Assembly (NCBI RefSeq): GCF_003217095.1
Contig: NZ_QJSR01000001.1
Location: 1,588,009-1,652,008 of the forward strand
Direction of reading: 5' to 3'
DNA length: 64,000 nt
Origin: Rhizobium sp. PP-CC-3A-592
Lineage (GTDB): Bacteria > Pseudomonadota > Alphaproteobacteria > Rhizobiales > Rhizobiaceae
Position 1 is the first letter of the stretch. Every line of letters begins with the position of its first letter. Of the stretch, positions 1-8,937 are shown piece after piece. A program made the translations under genes and the position numbers. The notes under the pieces are model-generated. The model was not told where the DNA came from. It made no database searches and saw nothing but the letters and a program-made list of their open reading frames with translations.

Positions 1-410
1 CCGGCCGCATCATAACGCGTTTCGAGAAGCCGGTTTGCCGGAACGCCGGTCTGGACCAGGATCGCGCGAATATCGCGGCGCACGGCCTCGACCGCGGCGC
101 CATTGCGGGAGCCGCTCGGCAGCATGATCTGGACGACGCCGTTGGCCGAGCCGCGATAGGTCTGGGCAAAGCCCTTGATGACCTCGCGCGTGCCGACGGG
201 AAGCCGGCGGTCGCTGGAGGCGATGGGGATGTCGATCGCCCGCTCGCTTTCGCCGACGATGATCGGATGCCGGGTGCGATAATCGTCGGGAATGCCCCCC
301 GTCGACAGGTCGTCACGCTTGGCGCAGGCCGCAAGGCTCGCCGCGATGCCGAGGCTGAGGAGAGCGATACGGGCAATGCGGGATGGGCCGATACGGGATG
401 GAAACGGCAT
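1..410 (-). CDS. cpaD: Flp pilus assembly lipoprotein CpaD (partial)
   Basis: The gene is cut by the left edge, leaving 136 codons of the N-terminal part. The product begins with a lipoprotein signal ending in the lipobox LAAC (Cys29), followed by a DDYRTRHPI segment typical of CpaD pilus proteins. CpaD family members sit at the outer membrane and support the Flp pilus secretin. The start at 410 was chosen because the signal peptide begins there and an AAAGG stretch lies upstream. It is the last visible gene of the leftward pilA-cpaA-cpaB-cpaC-cpaD series, 57 bases after cpaC. The family call rests on the N-terminus and the context. Confidence 0.85.
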   Translation of the reverse strand, partial: MPFPSRIGPSRIARIALLSLGIAASLAACAKRDDLSTGGIPDDYRTRHPIIVGESERAIDIPIASSDRRLPVGTREVIKGFAQTYRGSANGVVQIMLPSGSRNGAAVEAVRRDIRAILVQTGVPANRLLETRYDAA

Positions 411-467
411 GGCCGATCGCCTTTCGGGCTGGGGGAGCGCACTCACTGATGTCATGTTCGTCCCCGC

Positions 468-2003
468 CTATTTGTAAATGAAGCCGACATTGCCGTGATA
501 CTGCCCGACCGGCTGGGCGCCACGGTTGCCGTAGATGCGATTGACTTCGCCGAGGAAGAAGCCGGGAAGATCGGCGGATGGGTTGAAATTGTCGTCCGGC
601 CGGGAGATCTGGTTGCGGGCGACGGGACGCACGAGATAGGGCGTCGCGATGATGACCAGTTCCGTTTCGTTGCGCAGGAAATCGCGCGAGCGGAACAGCG
701 TGCCGAAGATCGGGATCTTGGCAAGACCCGGCACGCCCGAGATCGCCTGGCGGACATTGTCCTGCACGAGCCCGCCGATCACGATCGAACCGCCGGAGGG
801 CAGTTCGACGCTGGTGGACGCCTCGCGCTTGCGGATCGACATATAGGTCTGACCCGGCACGCTTCCGCCGTTCGCATTAACGACGCTTCCCTCGAACGTC
901 GGTTCGGACACGTTGGTCTCGATATCCAGCGCGATCCGGCCCGGCCCCAAGACGACAGGCTTGAAGTTGAGTTCGACACCGTACTCTACGGTCTCGCTTT
1001 TCTGCGTTAGGGTCGGCTTGCCGTTCACCTCGCTGGAGGATTGCTCCGAGGGCAGACGGTAGGCGCCTCCGACGAAGAATTTTGCGCTCTTGCCCGAAAT
1101 CGCGGTGAGGCTCGGCTCAGCGAGCGTCCGCATGACGCCGGCCTGTTCCATGGCGTTGATGGAGCTGGCGAAGGACACGGTGCCACTGCCGATCTGCCCG
1201 GTTGCCAATGACGAAACGGTATTGATGGCGTTGCCGAGGTTGGCCGGATTGTTGAAGCTGATGCCGTCTCCGCTCGATTCGCTCCTAACCGAACCCGAGA
1301 AGCCAAGCTGCTTCAGGATCTGGCGCGAAACTTCGGCAACCGTGACCTTCAACATCACCTGGTCTTCGCCATCGATGGTCAGGAGGTTGACGATCTTGGA
1401 TTTCTGGCGGTCTTCGGCATAGATGTCGGCATCGCCGTTGGTGCCCTGCGCGGTGATGTTGCGGGTCGTCGCCTCGCCGCCCTGGAGGAAGGCCTGCGCC
1501 AGTTCCACGACGCGCGTGGAGTCGAGCGGCGTGCGGACCGAGCCGGTGAGCACGATGTTGTCTGAGACGATCTCGACGTTGATATCGGAGTCCGGCAGGT
1601 AGCGGCGAAGATTGGACTGGAGCGTGGAGACGTCGCGCTCGATTTCGAGATCGAGGCTGACGATTTCCTCGCCACCGGCGCCGAAGATGAAGATGTTGGT
1701 CTGGCCGACGGACTTGCCGAAGAGATAGATGCGACGGGACGTGCGCGTGACGGCATCGGCGAGCGAGGGATCGGCGACGAGGATGTCATGGGCGTCCGTC
1801 GGCAGGTCGATGACCACAGCCTTGTTGAGGCCGAGCTTGATGGTCTTCTTGACGCCGGGACCGCTGTCGACGATGCGCACGAGTGCGCTGTCGGCGGCCT
1901 GTGCGGCACCCGTGAAGCCCGGCAGGACCGGAACGGCCGTCACGGCCATCGCGACGGCAAGAGCGCCGGCCAGCGGCGCGCGTAGCTTTTTGCCCAACGT
2001 CAT
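468..2003 (-). CDS. cpaC: Flp pilus outer-membrane secretin CpaC
   Basis: A 511-residue secretin (RcpA/CpaC family) that forms the outer-membrane channel of the Flp pilus. A signal peptide ending near AAQAA is followed by the pilus secretin N-domain (a KSVGQTNIFIFG segment), a BON-like region (about residues 100-170) and the C-terminal secretin domain with VPGLAKIPIFGTLF and a final TELVIIATPYLVRP. Two starts are possible: ATG at 2003 has GAGGAAAG about 6 bases ahead and is preferred; ATG at 2030 overlaps the cpaB stop as ATGA with GGGAG ahead and would add nine residues. The gene lies directly behind cpaB and is probably translated from the same mRNA. Confidence 0.93.
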   Translation of the reverse strand: MTLGKKLRAPLAGALAVAMAVTAVPVLPGFTGAAQAADSALVRIVDSGPGVKKTIKLGLNKAVVIDLPTDAHDILVADPSLADAVTRTSRRIYLFGKSVGQTNIFIFGAGGEEIVSLDLEIERDVSTLQSNLRRYLPDSDINVEIVSDNIVLTGSVRTPLDSTRVVELAQAFLQGGEATTRNITAQGTNGDADIYAEDRQKSKIVNLLTIDGEDQVMLKVTVAEVSRQILKQLGFSGSVRSESSGDGISFNNPANLGNAINTVSSLATGQIGSGTVSFASSINAMEQAGVMRTLAEPSLTAISGKSAKFFVGGAYRLPSEQSSSEVNGKPTLTQKSETVEYGVELNFKPVVLGPGRIALDIETNVSEPTFEGSVVNANGGSVPGQTYMSIRKREASTSVELPSGGSIVIGGLVQDNVRQAISGVPGLAKIPIFGTLFRSRDFLRNETELVIIATPYLVRPVARNQISRPDDNFNPSADLPGFFLGEVNRIYGNRGAQPVGQYHGNVGFIYK

Positions 2004-2026
2004 GGGGATCTTTCCTCGGCTCGCGA

Positions 2027-2839
2027 TCATTGCATCGCTCCCGTCTTGGTCTCGCCGTCGGAGGAGACGATGGAGCCGGATTTGATCAGCTGGACGGCCG
2101 GACGGCTGCCGCCGGAGAGCAGGTAGTCGGCAGCGATCGTGTCGGGTTCCTGCGCGTCGGCAATCGAGCGCAGGGCGAGAGACAGGCGATCGGCCATTTG
2201 TTGGGCGACGGCCAGGACCTTGGCCTGGTCAGGCGTCAGTTCCAGCGTCGCGGTGGTCGCAAGAACGGTCTTTGAGCCATCGTCCTTTTCCTCGATCTGC
2301 TGATCGACCGCGAGGATACGGACATTGCTGAGCACGGTTTCCGTGTTGAACGTCTTGCCCTCGCCCTTGCGGACCATGATCACATCGACGCGGTCGTTCG
2401 GCAGGATGAAGCCGCCGGCGCCGGTGGCAACGGTGATTTCGGTCGAAACCGCGCGTTTGCCGGCCGGCAGAATGGAGGAGAGGATCTGCCCGGAGGCATC
2501 GGCGATCTTTTCGGCACGAACCGGCTCGCCATTGAGAAGCGGCAGGCGGACCACGGAGCCCTGCAGCTGCGTGGCCGCATCCGGGCGGGCCTCGTCCGTG
2601 ATAAAGCCATCGACGATCCCGGCCTTCGGCCAGGCCATCCACCGGATGGCGTCGGCACTGAGGCGCGCACCGACCGGCAGGCTCTTGGCCATGACGAGGA
2701 CGTTGACGGTCGGCTCGCGCTCGATGACCGGCTCTGCCGTCTCGATGACGGTCGGGCCGGTGATGCTCATCGCCAGCAGGCCGGCAAGGCCGGCCGAGAC
2801 GACCGCAACCGCCAAAATAAAAACGCGCGCCGGCTTCAT
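2027..2839 (-). CDS. cpaB: Flp pilus assembly protein CpaB
   Basis: A 270-residue CpaB/RcpC-type protein. One N-terminal membrane/signal segment (about residues 6-26) is followed by a SAF domain (about residues 45-110, 'MAKSLPVGARLSADAIRW') and the RcpC C-terminal domain containing FILPNDRVDVIMVRK. CpaB works in the periplasm with the secretin CpaC. Its stop is within a few bases of the cpaC start, so the two are co-translated. A full CtrA-type site lies about 100 bases upstream, in the gap to cpaA, so cpaB-cpaC-cpaD may have their own promoter besides the pilA one. Confidence 0.92.
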   Translation of the reverse strand: MKPARVFILAVAVVSAGLAGLLAMSITGPTVIETAEPVIEREPTVNVLVMAKSLPVGARLSADAIRWMAWPKAGIVDGFITDEARPDAATQLQGSVVRLPLLNGEPVRAEKIADASGQILSSILPAGKRAVSTEITVATGAGGFILPNDRVDVIMVRKGEGKTFNTETVLSNVRILAVDQQIEEKDDGSKTVLATTATLELTPDQAKVLAVAQQMADRLSLALRSIADAQEPDTIAADYLLSGGSRPAVQLIKSGSIVSSDGETKTGAMQ

Positions 2840-2903
2840 CTGATGGACCGAACCCTTCCTTGATCACGCTTGGATCACATGGGAAAAGGCTACGGCGTAA
2901 AGG

Positions 2904-2953
2904 TATAATTAAGGTTAACGAAAACGAACCGACTATGCTTAACAGACGGTTAA
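2904..2953 (-). promoter_or_regulatory. CtrA-type binding sites and -10-like box ahead of cpaB
   Basis: On the minus strand TTAACCGTCTGTTAA (2939-2953) matches the full CtrA recognition pattern TTAA-N7-TTAA. A second cluster, TTAACCTTAA, follows at 2909-2918 and overlaps a TATACC/TTATAC -10-like hexamer. The arrangement of a CtrA half-site just ahead of a -10 box, about 70 bases from the cpaB start, fits a CtrA-activated promoter. CtrA control of pilus genes is established in Caulobacter; its use here is inferred. Confidence 0.5.
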
Positions 2954-2973
2954 GCCAGGGCCCCGATTGCGCT

Positions 2974-3486
2974 TCAGTGCATATGCGCCAGAGCGAGCTG
3001 CATCAGGGGCGATTCCGGGAACGTCAGGAAGGCTCCGCATCCGATGGCGACACCGTAGGGCACTTTCGAGCCATGGAAAAGCTGAGCTGGAACCGGAATG
3101 CGGTAGGCGAGAATGAGGTTCTCCTCCTTGCGGAGCATCAGAATGGCCAAGACGAGCACGCCGCCGAGAAAGGAGACGGCCACGAGGAAGGTGAGAAGAC
3201 TCATGTTCCAGCCGAACCAGACGGCGCTCGCCGTCAGCAATTTCGCATCCCCGCCACCCATGACGTTGAGAGCGAAGAGAGCAAAGCAAACGGAAAAGAC
3301 TGCGAGGCCCGCAGCGAGATGGAGGCCGATCTGGGTCATATCGAGGCCGGCGAGCGGCGCGATCACGACGAAGGCGCAGAGCAAGATAGCCGATACCCGG
3401 TTGGGAATCGTCATCGATAGAAAGTCTGAACAGGCGGCAAAGGCAAGGCACAGAGGGAAAATAACGAAAATCGCAGCCTGGACCAT
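2974..3486 (-). CDS. cpaA: Prepilin peptidase CpaA (A24 family)
   Basis: A 170-residue polytopic inner-membrane aspartic peptidase that removes the leader of the Flp prepilin. The two catalytic aspartates of the A24 family are visible: Asp21 in a CSDFLSMTIPN segment and Asp80 in the MGGGDAKLL motif. Five to six hydrophobic segments span the length, and there is no N-methylation domain, as expected for the short TadV/CpaA class. The start at 3486 is preferred over an upstream in-frame start at 3606 because GAGGG precedes it and because the longer version would run into the pilA terminator. It lies between pilA and cpaB. Confidence 0.9.
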   Translation of the reverse strand: MVQAAIFVIFPLCLAFAACSDFLSMTIPNRVSAILLCAFVVIAPLAGLDMTQIGLHLAAGLAVFSVCFALFALNVMGGGDAKLLTASAVWFGWNMSLLTFLVAVSFLGGVLVLAILMLRKEENLILAYRIPVPAQLFHGSKVPYGVAIGCGAFLTFPESPLMQLALAHMH

Positions 3487-3572
3487 GGCAAACCCTCTGT
3501 AGACGAAACCTGATTCTACCACTGCGCGCCTTAAGGAATTGCAAAACGCGCGTCCGCAATACGGAGCCTGAG

Positions 3573-3604
3573 AAAAAAACGGCTGCCCTCCGGAGGGGGC
3601 AGCC
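3573..3604 (-). terminator. Rho-independent terminator behind pilA
   Basis: Read on the minus strand, a GC-rich stem (GGCTGCC on the left arm, GGGCAGCC on the right, around a CTCCGGAG core) is followed by a run of seven T. It starts 26 bases after the pilA stop. It would allow high-level pilA transcript with reduced read-through into cpaA. Confidence 0.78.
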
Positions 3605-3630
3605 ATCTGATGCAGCGTGGCGAATTATAA

Positions 3631-3819
3631 TCAGGCAGCCGGAGCCGGCACTGCCGTCGACAGTCTCGTCTTGATCGTGGTGAAGGTCGTGTTGATCTGG
3701 GTACCCAGAGCGGTGGCACCGAGGATCATCGCCAGAGCGATCAGCGATGCGATCAGGCCGTATTCGATGGCGGTAGCGCCGGACTCGTCCTTGAGAAAAC
3801 GCGCGAAAACTGCGGTCAT
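3631..3819 (-). CDS. pilA: Flp pilin subunit
   Basis: A 62-residue class IVb Flp prepilin, the major pilus subunit. The short leader ends at Gly14, and the mature protein starts ATAIEYGLIASLIALAMILG, with the conserved Glu5-Tyr6 pair and the hydrophobic assembly helix. The leader would be cut by the adjacent CpaA. GCAGGAG lies ahead of the ATG, and a strong terminator follows the stop, so this is probably the most highly expressed gene of the cluster. The 247-base gap to the divergent gene at 4067 must hold its promoter, but I see no convincing CtrA pair there. Confidence 0.95.
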   Translation of the reverse strand: MTAVFARFLKDESGATAIEYGLIASLIALAMILGATALGTQINTTFTTIKTRLSTAVPAPAA

Positions 3820-4066
3820 GTCATTTCTCCTGCTTCAATGTTTCGTGTTCAGCACTGCCTCCGACATGTCTCTGCCGGCCGGTTGCAATCAACTTACAGA
3901 GCGCGCATTTCGATCAGCTTAAAGAAAAGCGTTACCGGAGAGTGAATGAATTGGGGCGATTTGAAGAGATGCCGCCAATCCCGGCACTTCTCTCCCGATT
4001 CCTTAATGCTTCATTCACCAAAACCACGGATGCTGCCTCATCGGCATCACCGGATCCTGCAACGTC

Positions 4067-4495
4067 ATGGCCTTTCCCTCGCTCTCCCGCGTCTCTTCCT
4101 TTGCACATACGCGCGTCAGAACGATGCTCGGCGCGACCCTGTGCCTTGCTGCTGGTACCATGATGCCAGGTTTTGCGATCGCGCAGGATGCCGCGCCGAT
4201 GAACGTCTATCTCAACCATGCCCGGGTTCTCAAACTCGACCGCAGCGTCAGCCGGGTGATCATCGGCAGCGCCGAGATCGCCGATGCCACCGTTGCCGAC
4301 GCGCAGACCATCGTTCTCACCGGCAAGGCCGTGGGCACGACCAACATCGTCATTCTCGACGAGAACGACAATCCGATCGTCGATCAGCGCATCCTCGTCT
4401 CGACGGACGAAGGCAATACCCTGCGGGTCTACCGCTCGACGGCCCGCGCGATCCTCACCTGCACGCCAAGCTGCGAAGAACATACGAAGAAGTAG
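4067..4495 (+). CDS. Stand-alone pilus secretin N-terminal domain protein
   Basis: A 142-residue exported protein. A signal peptide (about residues 18-39, ending FAIAQ) is followed by one domain that matches the N-domain of CpaC in the same window: VIIGSAEIADATV and GKAVGTTNIVILDENDNPIVD correspond to ILVADPSLADAV and GKSVGQTNIFIFG in CpaC. There is no secretin barrel. Two cysteines near the C-terminus (CTPSCEE) could form a disulphide. It leads the rightward group with two TadE-like genes and diverges from pilA, so a periplasmic role in pilus assembly is likely; the exact job is unknown. Confidence 0.8.
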   Translation: MAFPSLSRVSSFAHTRVRTMLGATLCLAAGTMMPGFAIAQDAAPMNVYLNHARVLKLDRSVSRVIIGSAEIADATVADAQTIVLTGKAVGTTNIVILDENDNPIVDQRILVSTDEGNTLRVYRSTARAILTCTPSCEEHTKK

Positions 4496-4570
4496 ACGCC
4501 GGTCGCTCTTTGCCATCGCGACGTTACGAAGTCGAAACGCTTTCTCGGTAAGCTGCCATTCACGCGGAAC

Positions 4571-5185
4571 ATGGCAGGTACGATGGCGCTCACGAGACGA
4601 GACGACGGACAGGATTGCGTGAAGGCATCGGCACGCCCAACGGTTGCCGGCCGCTTTGCGCGCGATCGCAAGGGCGCTGCCGCGATCGAATTCGCCATTC
4701 TCGTCATCCCCTTCCTCATGGTCATCTTCGCGTCGATCGAGACCTTCGTCGCGTTTACCGGCGAACAGATCCTCGCCAATGCCACCCAGACCATGGCCCG
4801 CAAGATCCGCACCGGCCTGCTGCCGGCGACGATGAACCAGAGCGAGTTCCGGACAGCCTTCTGCAACGAGCTCACGGCCATGCTGAGCTGCTCTGCCAGC
4901 GAAGTGGGAACGCCTGCCAAGCTGCTGATCGACGTTCGCAGCTATGCAAGCTTTAGCGATATTCCGATCGCCATTCCGCGCAAGGGCACCGATCTCGACG
5001 TCACCGGCTTCAAATATGCGCCCGGAGGTCCCGGATCGATCAACCTGATCCGCGCCTATTATCGCTGGACCGTCGTGACGGATCTCGTGCGCCCCTACAT
5101 CACCAATCTGCGCCCGGCCGGCAGTTCCATGCCGAACGATTATCTCATGGCGACGACGGCCGCCTTCATGAACGAGAAATTCTGA
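4571..5185 (+). CDS. TadE/TadG-family pseudopilin
   Basis: A 204-residue protein with the TadE signature about 35 residues in: a short basic leader, then GAAAIEFAILVIPFLMVIFA, a hydrophobic helix with a Glu at position 5 of the mature form. Such proteins are processed by the prepilin peptidase and act as minor pilins or assembly factors of the Flp pilus. Two cysteines (CNELTAMLSC) follow in the periplasmic part. ATG 4583 is an alternative start. The stop overlaps the start of the next TadE-like gene (TGATG), so the two are translationally coupled. Confidence 0.85.
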   Translation: MAGTMALTRRDDGQDCVKASARPTVAGRFARDRKGAAAIEFAILVIPFLMVIFASIETFVAFTGEQILANATQTMARKIRTGLLPATMNQSEFRTAFCNELTAMLSCSASEVGTPAKLLIDVRSYASFSDIPIAIPRKGTDLDVTGFKYAPGGPGSINLIRAYYRWTVVTDLVRPYITNLRPAGSSMPNDYLMATTAAFMNEKF

Positions 5186-5781
5186 TGACCGGTGCCAATC
5201 GCAACACCAGCCCGCGTTCACCTCTCGTTTTGCTGTTTCGCCACGTGGCGCGCGATCGGCGGGGAACGAGCGGCATCGAGTTCGCCCTCATCGCACCGAT
5301 CCTCCTGATGATCTATCTCGGCGCGTTCGAGCTGTCCGTCGGCTTCAACATGTCGCAAAAAGTCTCGCAGGCAACCGGCACCGTGGCCGACATCCTCAGT
5401 CAGAAGACGGAGGTCACGCCCACGGAACTCGACGGCATGAAGAACGTGGCGCTGAGCATCATGGCGCCGTTCTCCATCAGCAAATACACGCTGAAGGTTT
5501 CTGGCATTCGCGTCACCGCGCCGGGAGTCGGGGTCGTCGCATGGTCGCGCGACGAAAAGGGCGGCACGCCCTATGCCGTCAACGCAACCGTTTCCGTTCC
5601 CTCGGACCTCACCGTCCTCAACACCTTCGTCGTCCGCTCGGAATTCACCGTTCCCTATGAACTCATGCTGTTCACGCCGCCGGGTATGAAGGACAGTTCG
5701 CTGTCGATCATGAACCTTTCGGAAAACTACTATTATCGCCAGCGCGTCGGCCTCGGGATCAGCTGCTCGCTCTGCAGGTAA
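5185..5781 (+). CDS. TadE-family pseudopilin
   Basis: A 198-residue TadE-like protein. A basic leader (RDRRGTSGIEFALIAPILLM) leads into a single hydrophobic helix near residue 40, with the pseudopilin Gly-x-x-x-x-Glu arrangement; the rest is predicted periplasmic. It starts inside the stop of the preceding TadE gene and probably forms a heteromeric pair with it, as TadE and TadF do. A Cys pair ends the protein (SCSLC). No terminator is evident in the 114 bases before deoB. Confidence 0.85.
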   Translation: MTGANRNTSPRSPLVLLFRHVARDRRGTSGIEFALIAPILLMIYLGAFELSVGFNMSQKVSQATGTVADILSQKTEVTPTELDGMKNVALSIMAPFSISKYTLKVSGIRVTAPGVGVVAWSRDEKGGTPYAVNATVSVPSDLTVLNTFVVRSEFTVPYELMLFTPPGMKDSSLSIMNLSENYYYRQRVGLGISCSLCR

Positions 5782-5895
5782 GCGCCGCCGCCCCGTATGC
5801 TGCGCGCCCGGTTTGCAAAAACGGGAGGCGAAGCGTATCTCTTGCCGCAAACGATCGGACCCGGTTCGGGGATATCTGTCAGGAGATTGCGGAAC

Positions 5896-7113
5896 GTGCG
5901 GGCTTTTCTCTTCGTTCTGGACTCCCTCGGTATCGGCGGTGCGCCGGATGCCGCCGCCTTCGGCGACGAGGGTGCCGACACGCTCGGCCACATCGCCGAG
6001 TTCTGTGCAGCCGGTGCGGCCGACCGGGCCGGGCTTCGCGCCGGGCCGCTGGCGCTTCCCAACATGGCTGCGCGCGGGCTCTTCCACGCTGCCCGGCTTT
6101 CGAGCGGCAGCCTGCCTGCCGGCGTCACCCTTCCCGAAACCATCGACGGCGTCTATGGCGCGGCCGAAGAGGTGTCGCGCGGCAAGGATACGCCGTCCGG
6201 TCACTGGGAGATCGCGGGAACGCCGGTGCGCTTCGACTGGGGGTACTTTCCCGATACCGGCGACGCCTTTCCGGAGGCGCTGGTCGCCCGGATCTGCGAA
6301 GAGGGCGGGGTTCCCGGTATCCTCGGCAATTGCCATGCCTCCGGCACCGACATCATCGCGCGGCTCGGCGAGGAGCATTTGGCGACGGGAAAGCCGATCT
6401 GTTACACCTCCTCGGATTCCGTCTTCCAGATCGCCGCGCATGAGGAGCGTTTTGGCCTCGAGCGCCTGCTGGACCTCTGCCAGACCGTCCGCCGGCTGCT
6501 CGACGATTACAATATCGGGCGGGTGATCGCCCGTCCCTTCATCGGGCGGACGGCGCAGGACTTCGTGCGGACCGGAAACCGGCGCGACTATTCGGTGCTG
6601 CCGCCGGAGCCGACGCTGCTCGACCGGTTGACCGAGGCGGGCCGCACCGTGCACGCCATCGGCAAGATTGCCGATATCTTCGCCCATCAGGGCATCGGCC
6701 GCACCATCAAGGCGAATGGCAACGAGGCGCTCTTCGATGCCAGCCTGAAGGCCTTCGCCGAGGCAGAAGATGGCGACCTCGTGTTCACCAATTTCGTCGA
6801 TTTCGACATGCTCTACGGCCATCGCCGGGATGTGGCGGGCTATGCAGCGGCGCTGGAAGCCTTCGACCGGAGGCTGCCCGAACTCGACGCCGTGTTGCAG
6901 CCGGGCGATATCGTCATCCTGACCGGCGACCATGGCTGCGACCCGACCTGGCGGGGCACCGACCATACGCGCGAGCGGGTGCCTGTGCTGCTCTTTGGCC
7001 CCGGCATTGCCAGCCGGCCGATCGGAATCATCCCCGGTTTTGCCGGGATCGGCGCGACGGTGGCACAGCATCTCGGTATCGCGCCCGGCCCCCATGGAAG
7101 GAGCTTCCTGTGA
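5896..7113 (+). CDS. deoB: Phosphopentomutase
   Basis: A 405-residue enzyme of the alkaline-phosphatase superfamily that interconverts (deoxy)ribose 1-phosphate and 5-phosphate. The N-terminus [20 protein letters not shown] carries the first metal-binding Asp, SGHWEI lies near residue 100, and [18 protein letters not shown] near residue 340 holds the second metal set. The start is the GTG at 5896, with AGGAG ten bases upstream and the family's usual N-terminus; a longer in-frame start has no family support. The stop overlaps the GTG start of add, showing one operon. Confidence 0.95.
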   Translation: MRAFLFVLDSLGIGGAPDAAAFGDEGADTLGHIAEFCAAGAADRAGLRAGPLALPNMAARGLFHAARLSSGSLPAGVTLPETIDGVYGAAEEVSRGKDTPSGHWEIAGTPVRFDWGYFPDTGDAFPEALVARICEEGGVPGILGNCHASGTDIIARLGEEHLATGKPICYTSSDSVFQIAAHEERFGLERLLDLCQTVRRLLDDYNIGRVIARPFIGRTAQDFVRTGNRRDYSVLPPEPTLLDRLTEAGRTVHAIGKIADIFAHQGIGRTIKANGNEALFDASLKAFAEAEDGDLVFTNFVDFDMLYGHRRDVAGYAAALEAFDRRLPELDAVLQPGDIVILTGDHGCDPTWRGTDHTRERVPVLLFGPGIASRPIGIIPGFAGIGATVAQHLGIAPGPHGRSFL

Positions 7114-8078
7114 CGCTGCACCTCAAGAAAGCGGAACTGCACTGCCATATCGAAGGTGCCGCGCCACCGGCGCTCGCCCTTGCGCAAGCGGAAAAGTACG
7201 GCGTCGACGTCTCCGGCCTCATCGAGGACGGGTCCTATGTCTGGAGCGACTTCAGCGAATTCATCGTCTGTTACGACCGCGTCGCGTCGCTGTTTCGCAC
7301 GGAAGAGGACTATGCCGCACTCGCGGAAACCTATCTGACGGAGCTGAGCGCCGCCGGCACGATCTATAGCGAGATCATCGTATCACCGGACCATGGCAAC
7401 ACGATCGGCATCGGCGCCGATGCCTATCTCCGCGGTCTTACCGCCGGCATCGAGGCGGCAAAGGCAAAAACCGGCATCGAAGGCCGGATGATCATCACCA
7501 TCATCCGGCATCTTGGGCGTGAGGCCGCCGAGCGCACGGCGCTCTATGCCGCCCGGCGGGATCATCCGCTCGTGACCGGCTTCAATCTTGCCGGCGAGGA
7601 ACGCATGTACCGGGTCGCGGATTTCGCGCGCGCCTACGATATCGCCCGCGATGCGGGGCTCGGCCTGACCATCCATGCCGGGGAGATGGCGGGTGCCGAC
7701 AGCGTGCGGGATGCGCTCGATATCGTCAGGCCGTCGCGCATCAGCCATGGTGTGCGCGCCATCGAGGATGCCGATCTCGTTCGGCGGATCGCGGCGGAAG
7801 GTGTGGTGCTGGAGACCTGCCCCGGCTCCAACATCGCGCTCGGCGTCTTCACCGGCTTCCACGCCCATCCCCTGCGGGCGCTGCGCGATGCCGGATGCCG
7901 CGTCACGCTGAATGCGGACGATCCGCCGTTCTTCCACACATCGCTCGCTCAGGAATACGATATCGCCTCCGAGGTCATGGAGTTCGCTGATGCCGAGATC
8001 AATGCCATGACCCGCACCGCCATCGAGGCCGCCTTCGTGGACGAGGATACGCGCGCAACGCTGCTCTCGCGCCTCTGA
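7110..8078 (+). CDS. add: Adenosine deaminase
   Basis: A 322-residue enzyme that deaminates adenosine to inosine and deoxyadenosine to deoxyinosine. Zinc ligands are visible: HCHIEG near residue 10, IHAGE near residue 190 and LNADDP near residue 270, with SHGVRAIED between. The family more often has NTDDP, so the Ala is a small variation. It starts with GTG overlapping the deoB stop, and GGAAGGAG lies ahead. With deoB before it and upp after it, it belongs to a nucleoside salvage operon. Confidence 0.93.
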   Translation: MTLHLKKAELHCHIEGAAPPALALAQAEKYGVDVSGLIEDGSYVWSDFSEFIVCYDRVASLFRTEEDYAALAETYLTELSAAGTIYSEIIVSPDHGNTIGIGADAYLRGLTAGIEAAKAKTGIEGRMIITIIRHLGREAAERTALYAARRDHPLVTGFNLAGEERMYRVADFARAYDIARDAGLGLTIHAGEMAGADSVRDALDIVRPSRISHGVRAIEDADLVRRIAAEGVVLETCPGSNIALGVFTGFHAHPLRALRDAGCRVTLNADDPPFFHTSLAQEYDIASEVMEFADAEINAMTRTAIEAAFVDEDTRATLLSRL

Positions 8079-8193
8079 CCTGCTGCGCGACATCGTGTGA
8101 TGGGTTGGGGACGGCGCGGCGGCGGACTTGCGGCGGCGGGTCTTTCCGTGGAAAAGGGATGGGTTCCATCCGTTGCGGCAAGAGGCTTACAGC

Positions 8194-8823
8194 ATGACCA
8201 GCGTTACCGTCATCGACCACCCGCTCGTCCAGCACAAGCTGACGATCATGCGCAAGAAGGAAACCTCGACCGCAGGCTTCCGGCGTCTGCTGCGCGAGAT
8301 TTCGACGCTGCTCTGCTACGAGGTGACACGCGACCTCGAGCTGACGATGGAAACCATCGAGACGCCCATGCAGCAGATCCAGGCGCCGGTGCTCGAAGGC
8401 AAGAAGCTGGTGTTCGCCTCGATCCTGCGGGCCGGCAACGGTCTTCTCGAAGGCATGCTGGAACTGGTGCCCTCCGCGCGCGTCTCGCATGTCGGCGTCT
8501 ATCGCGACCATGAAACGCTGGAAGCCGTCGAATATTACTTCAAGGCGCCCGAGAACATGGCGGAGCGGCTGGTGATCGTCGTCGATCCGATGCTCGCGAC
8601 CGGCAATTCCTCGATCGCCGCCATCGACAAGCTGAAGGAGCGCGGCGCCGTGAACCTGCGGTTCCTCTGCCTTCTCGCCGCCCCCGAGGGCATCGCCAAT
8701 TTCCACGCCGTGCACCCCGACGTGCCGATCTTCACCGCCTCGATCGACAGCCACCTCAACGAGAAGGGCTATATCATGCCCGGTCTCGGCGATGCCGGCG
8801 ACCGGATGTACGGGACGAAGTAA
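8194..8823 (+). CDS. upp: Uracil phosphoribosyltransferase
   Basis: A 209-residue cytosolic enzyme that makes UMP from uracil and PRPP; length and sequence fit the family throughout. The PRPP-binding loop is [13 protein letters not shown] near residue 130, preceded by [12 protein letters not shown]. The C-terminus [14 protein letters not shown] is typical of Upp. The start at 8194 has AGAGG nine bases ahead; a longer in-frame start lacks support. It follows add after 115 bases and uses the uracil released by nucleoside breakdown. Confidence 0.96.
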   Translation: MTSVTVIDHPLVQHKLTIMRKKETSTAGFRRLLREISTLLCYEVTRDLELTMETIETPMQQIQAPVLEGKKLVFASILRAGNGLLEGMLELVPSARVSHVGVYRDHETLEAVEYYFKAPENMAERLVIVVDPMLATGNSSIAAIDKLKERGAVNLRFLCLLAAPEGIANFHAVHPDVPIFTASIDSHLNEKGYIMPGLGDAGDRMYGTK

Positions 8824-8937
8824 GGTTCGTTAACCCTCAGGCGCAAGGGACGGGGCAGGCCGCGCCGTGTTTGCGTCTTCTTAAAGACCCTGCACGATAG
8901 AAAGGGACGAACGTCCTTTCGCTGCGGAGTTGCGGGC

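Noticed and set aside
5218-7095. Long open frame opposite deoB
   Set aside because: It lies opposite clear coding sequence (TadE-like gene and deoB), has no ribosome-binding site and has the amino-acid bias expected from reading high-GC codons backwards.
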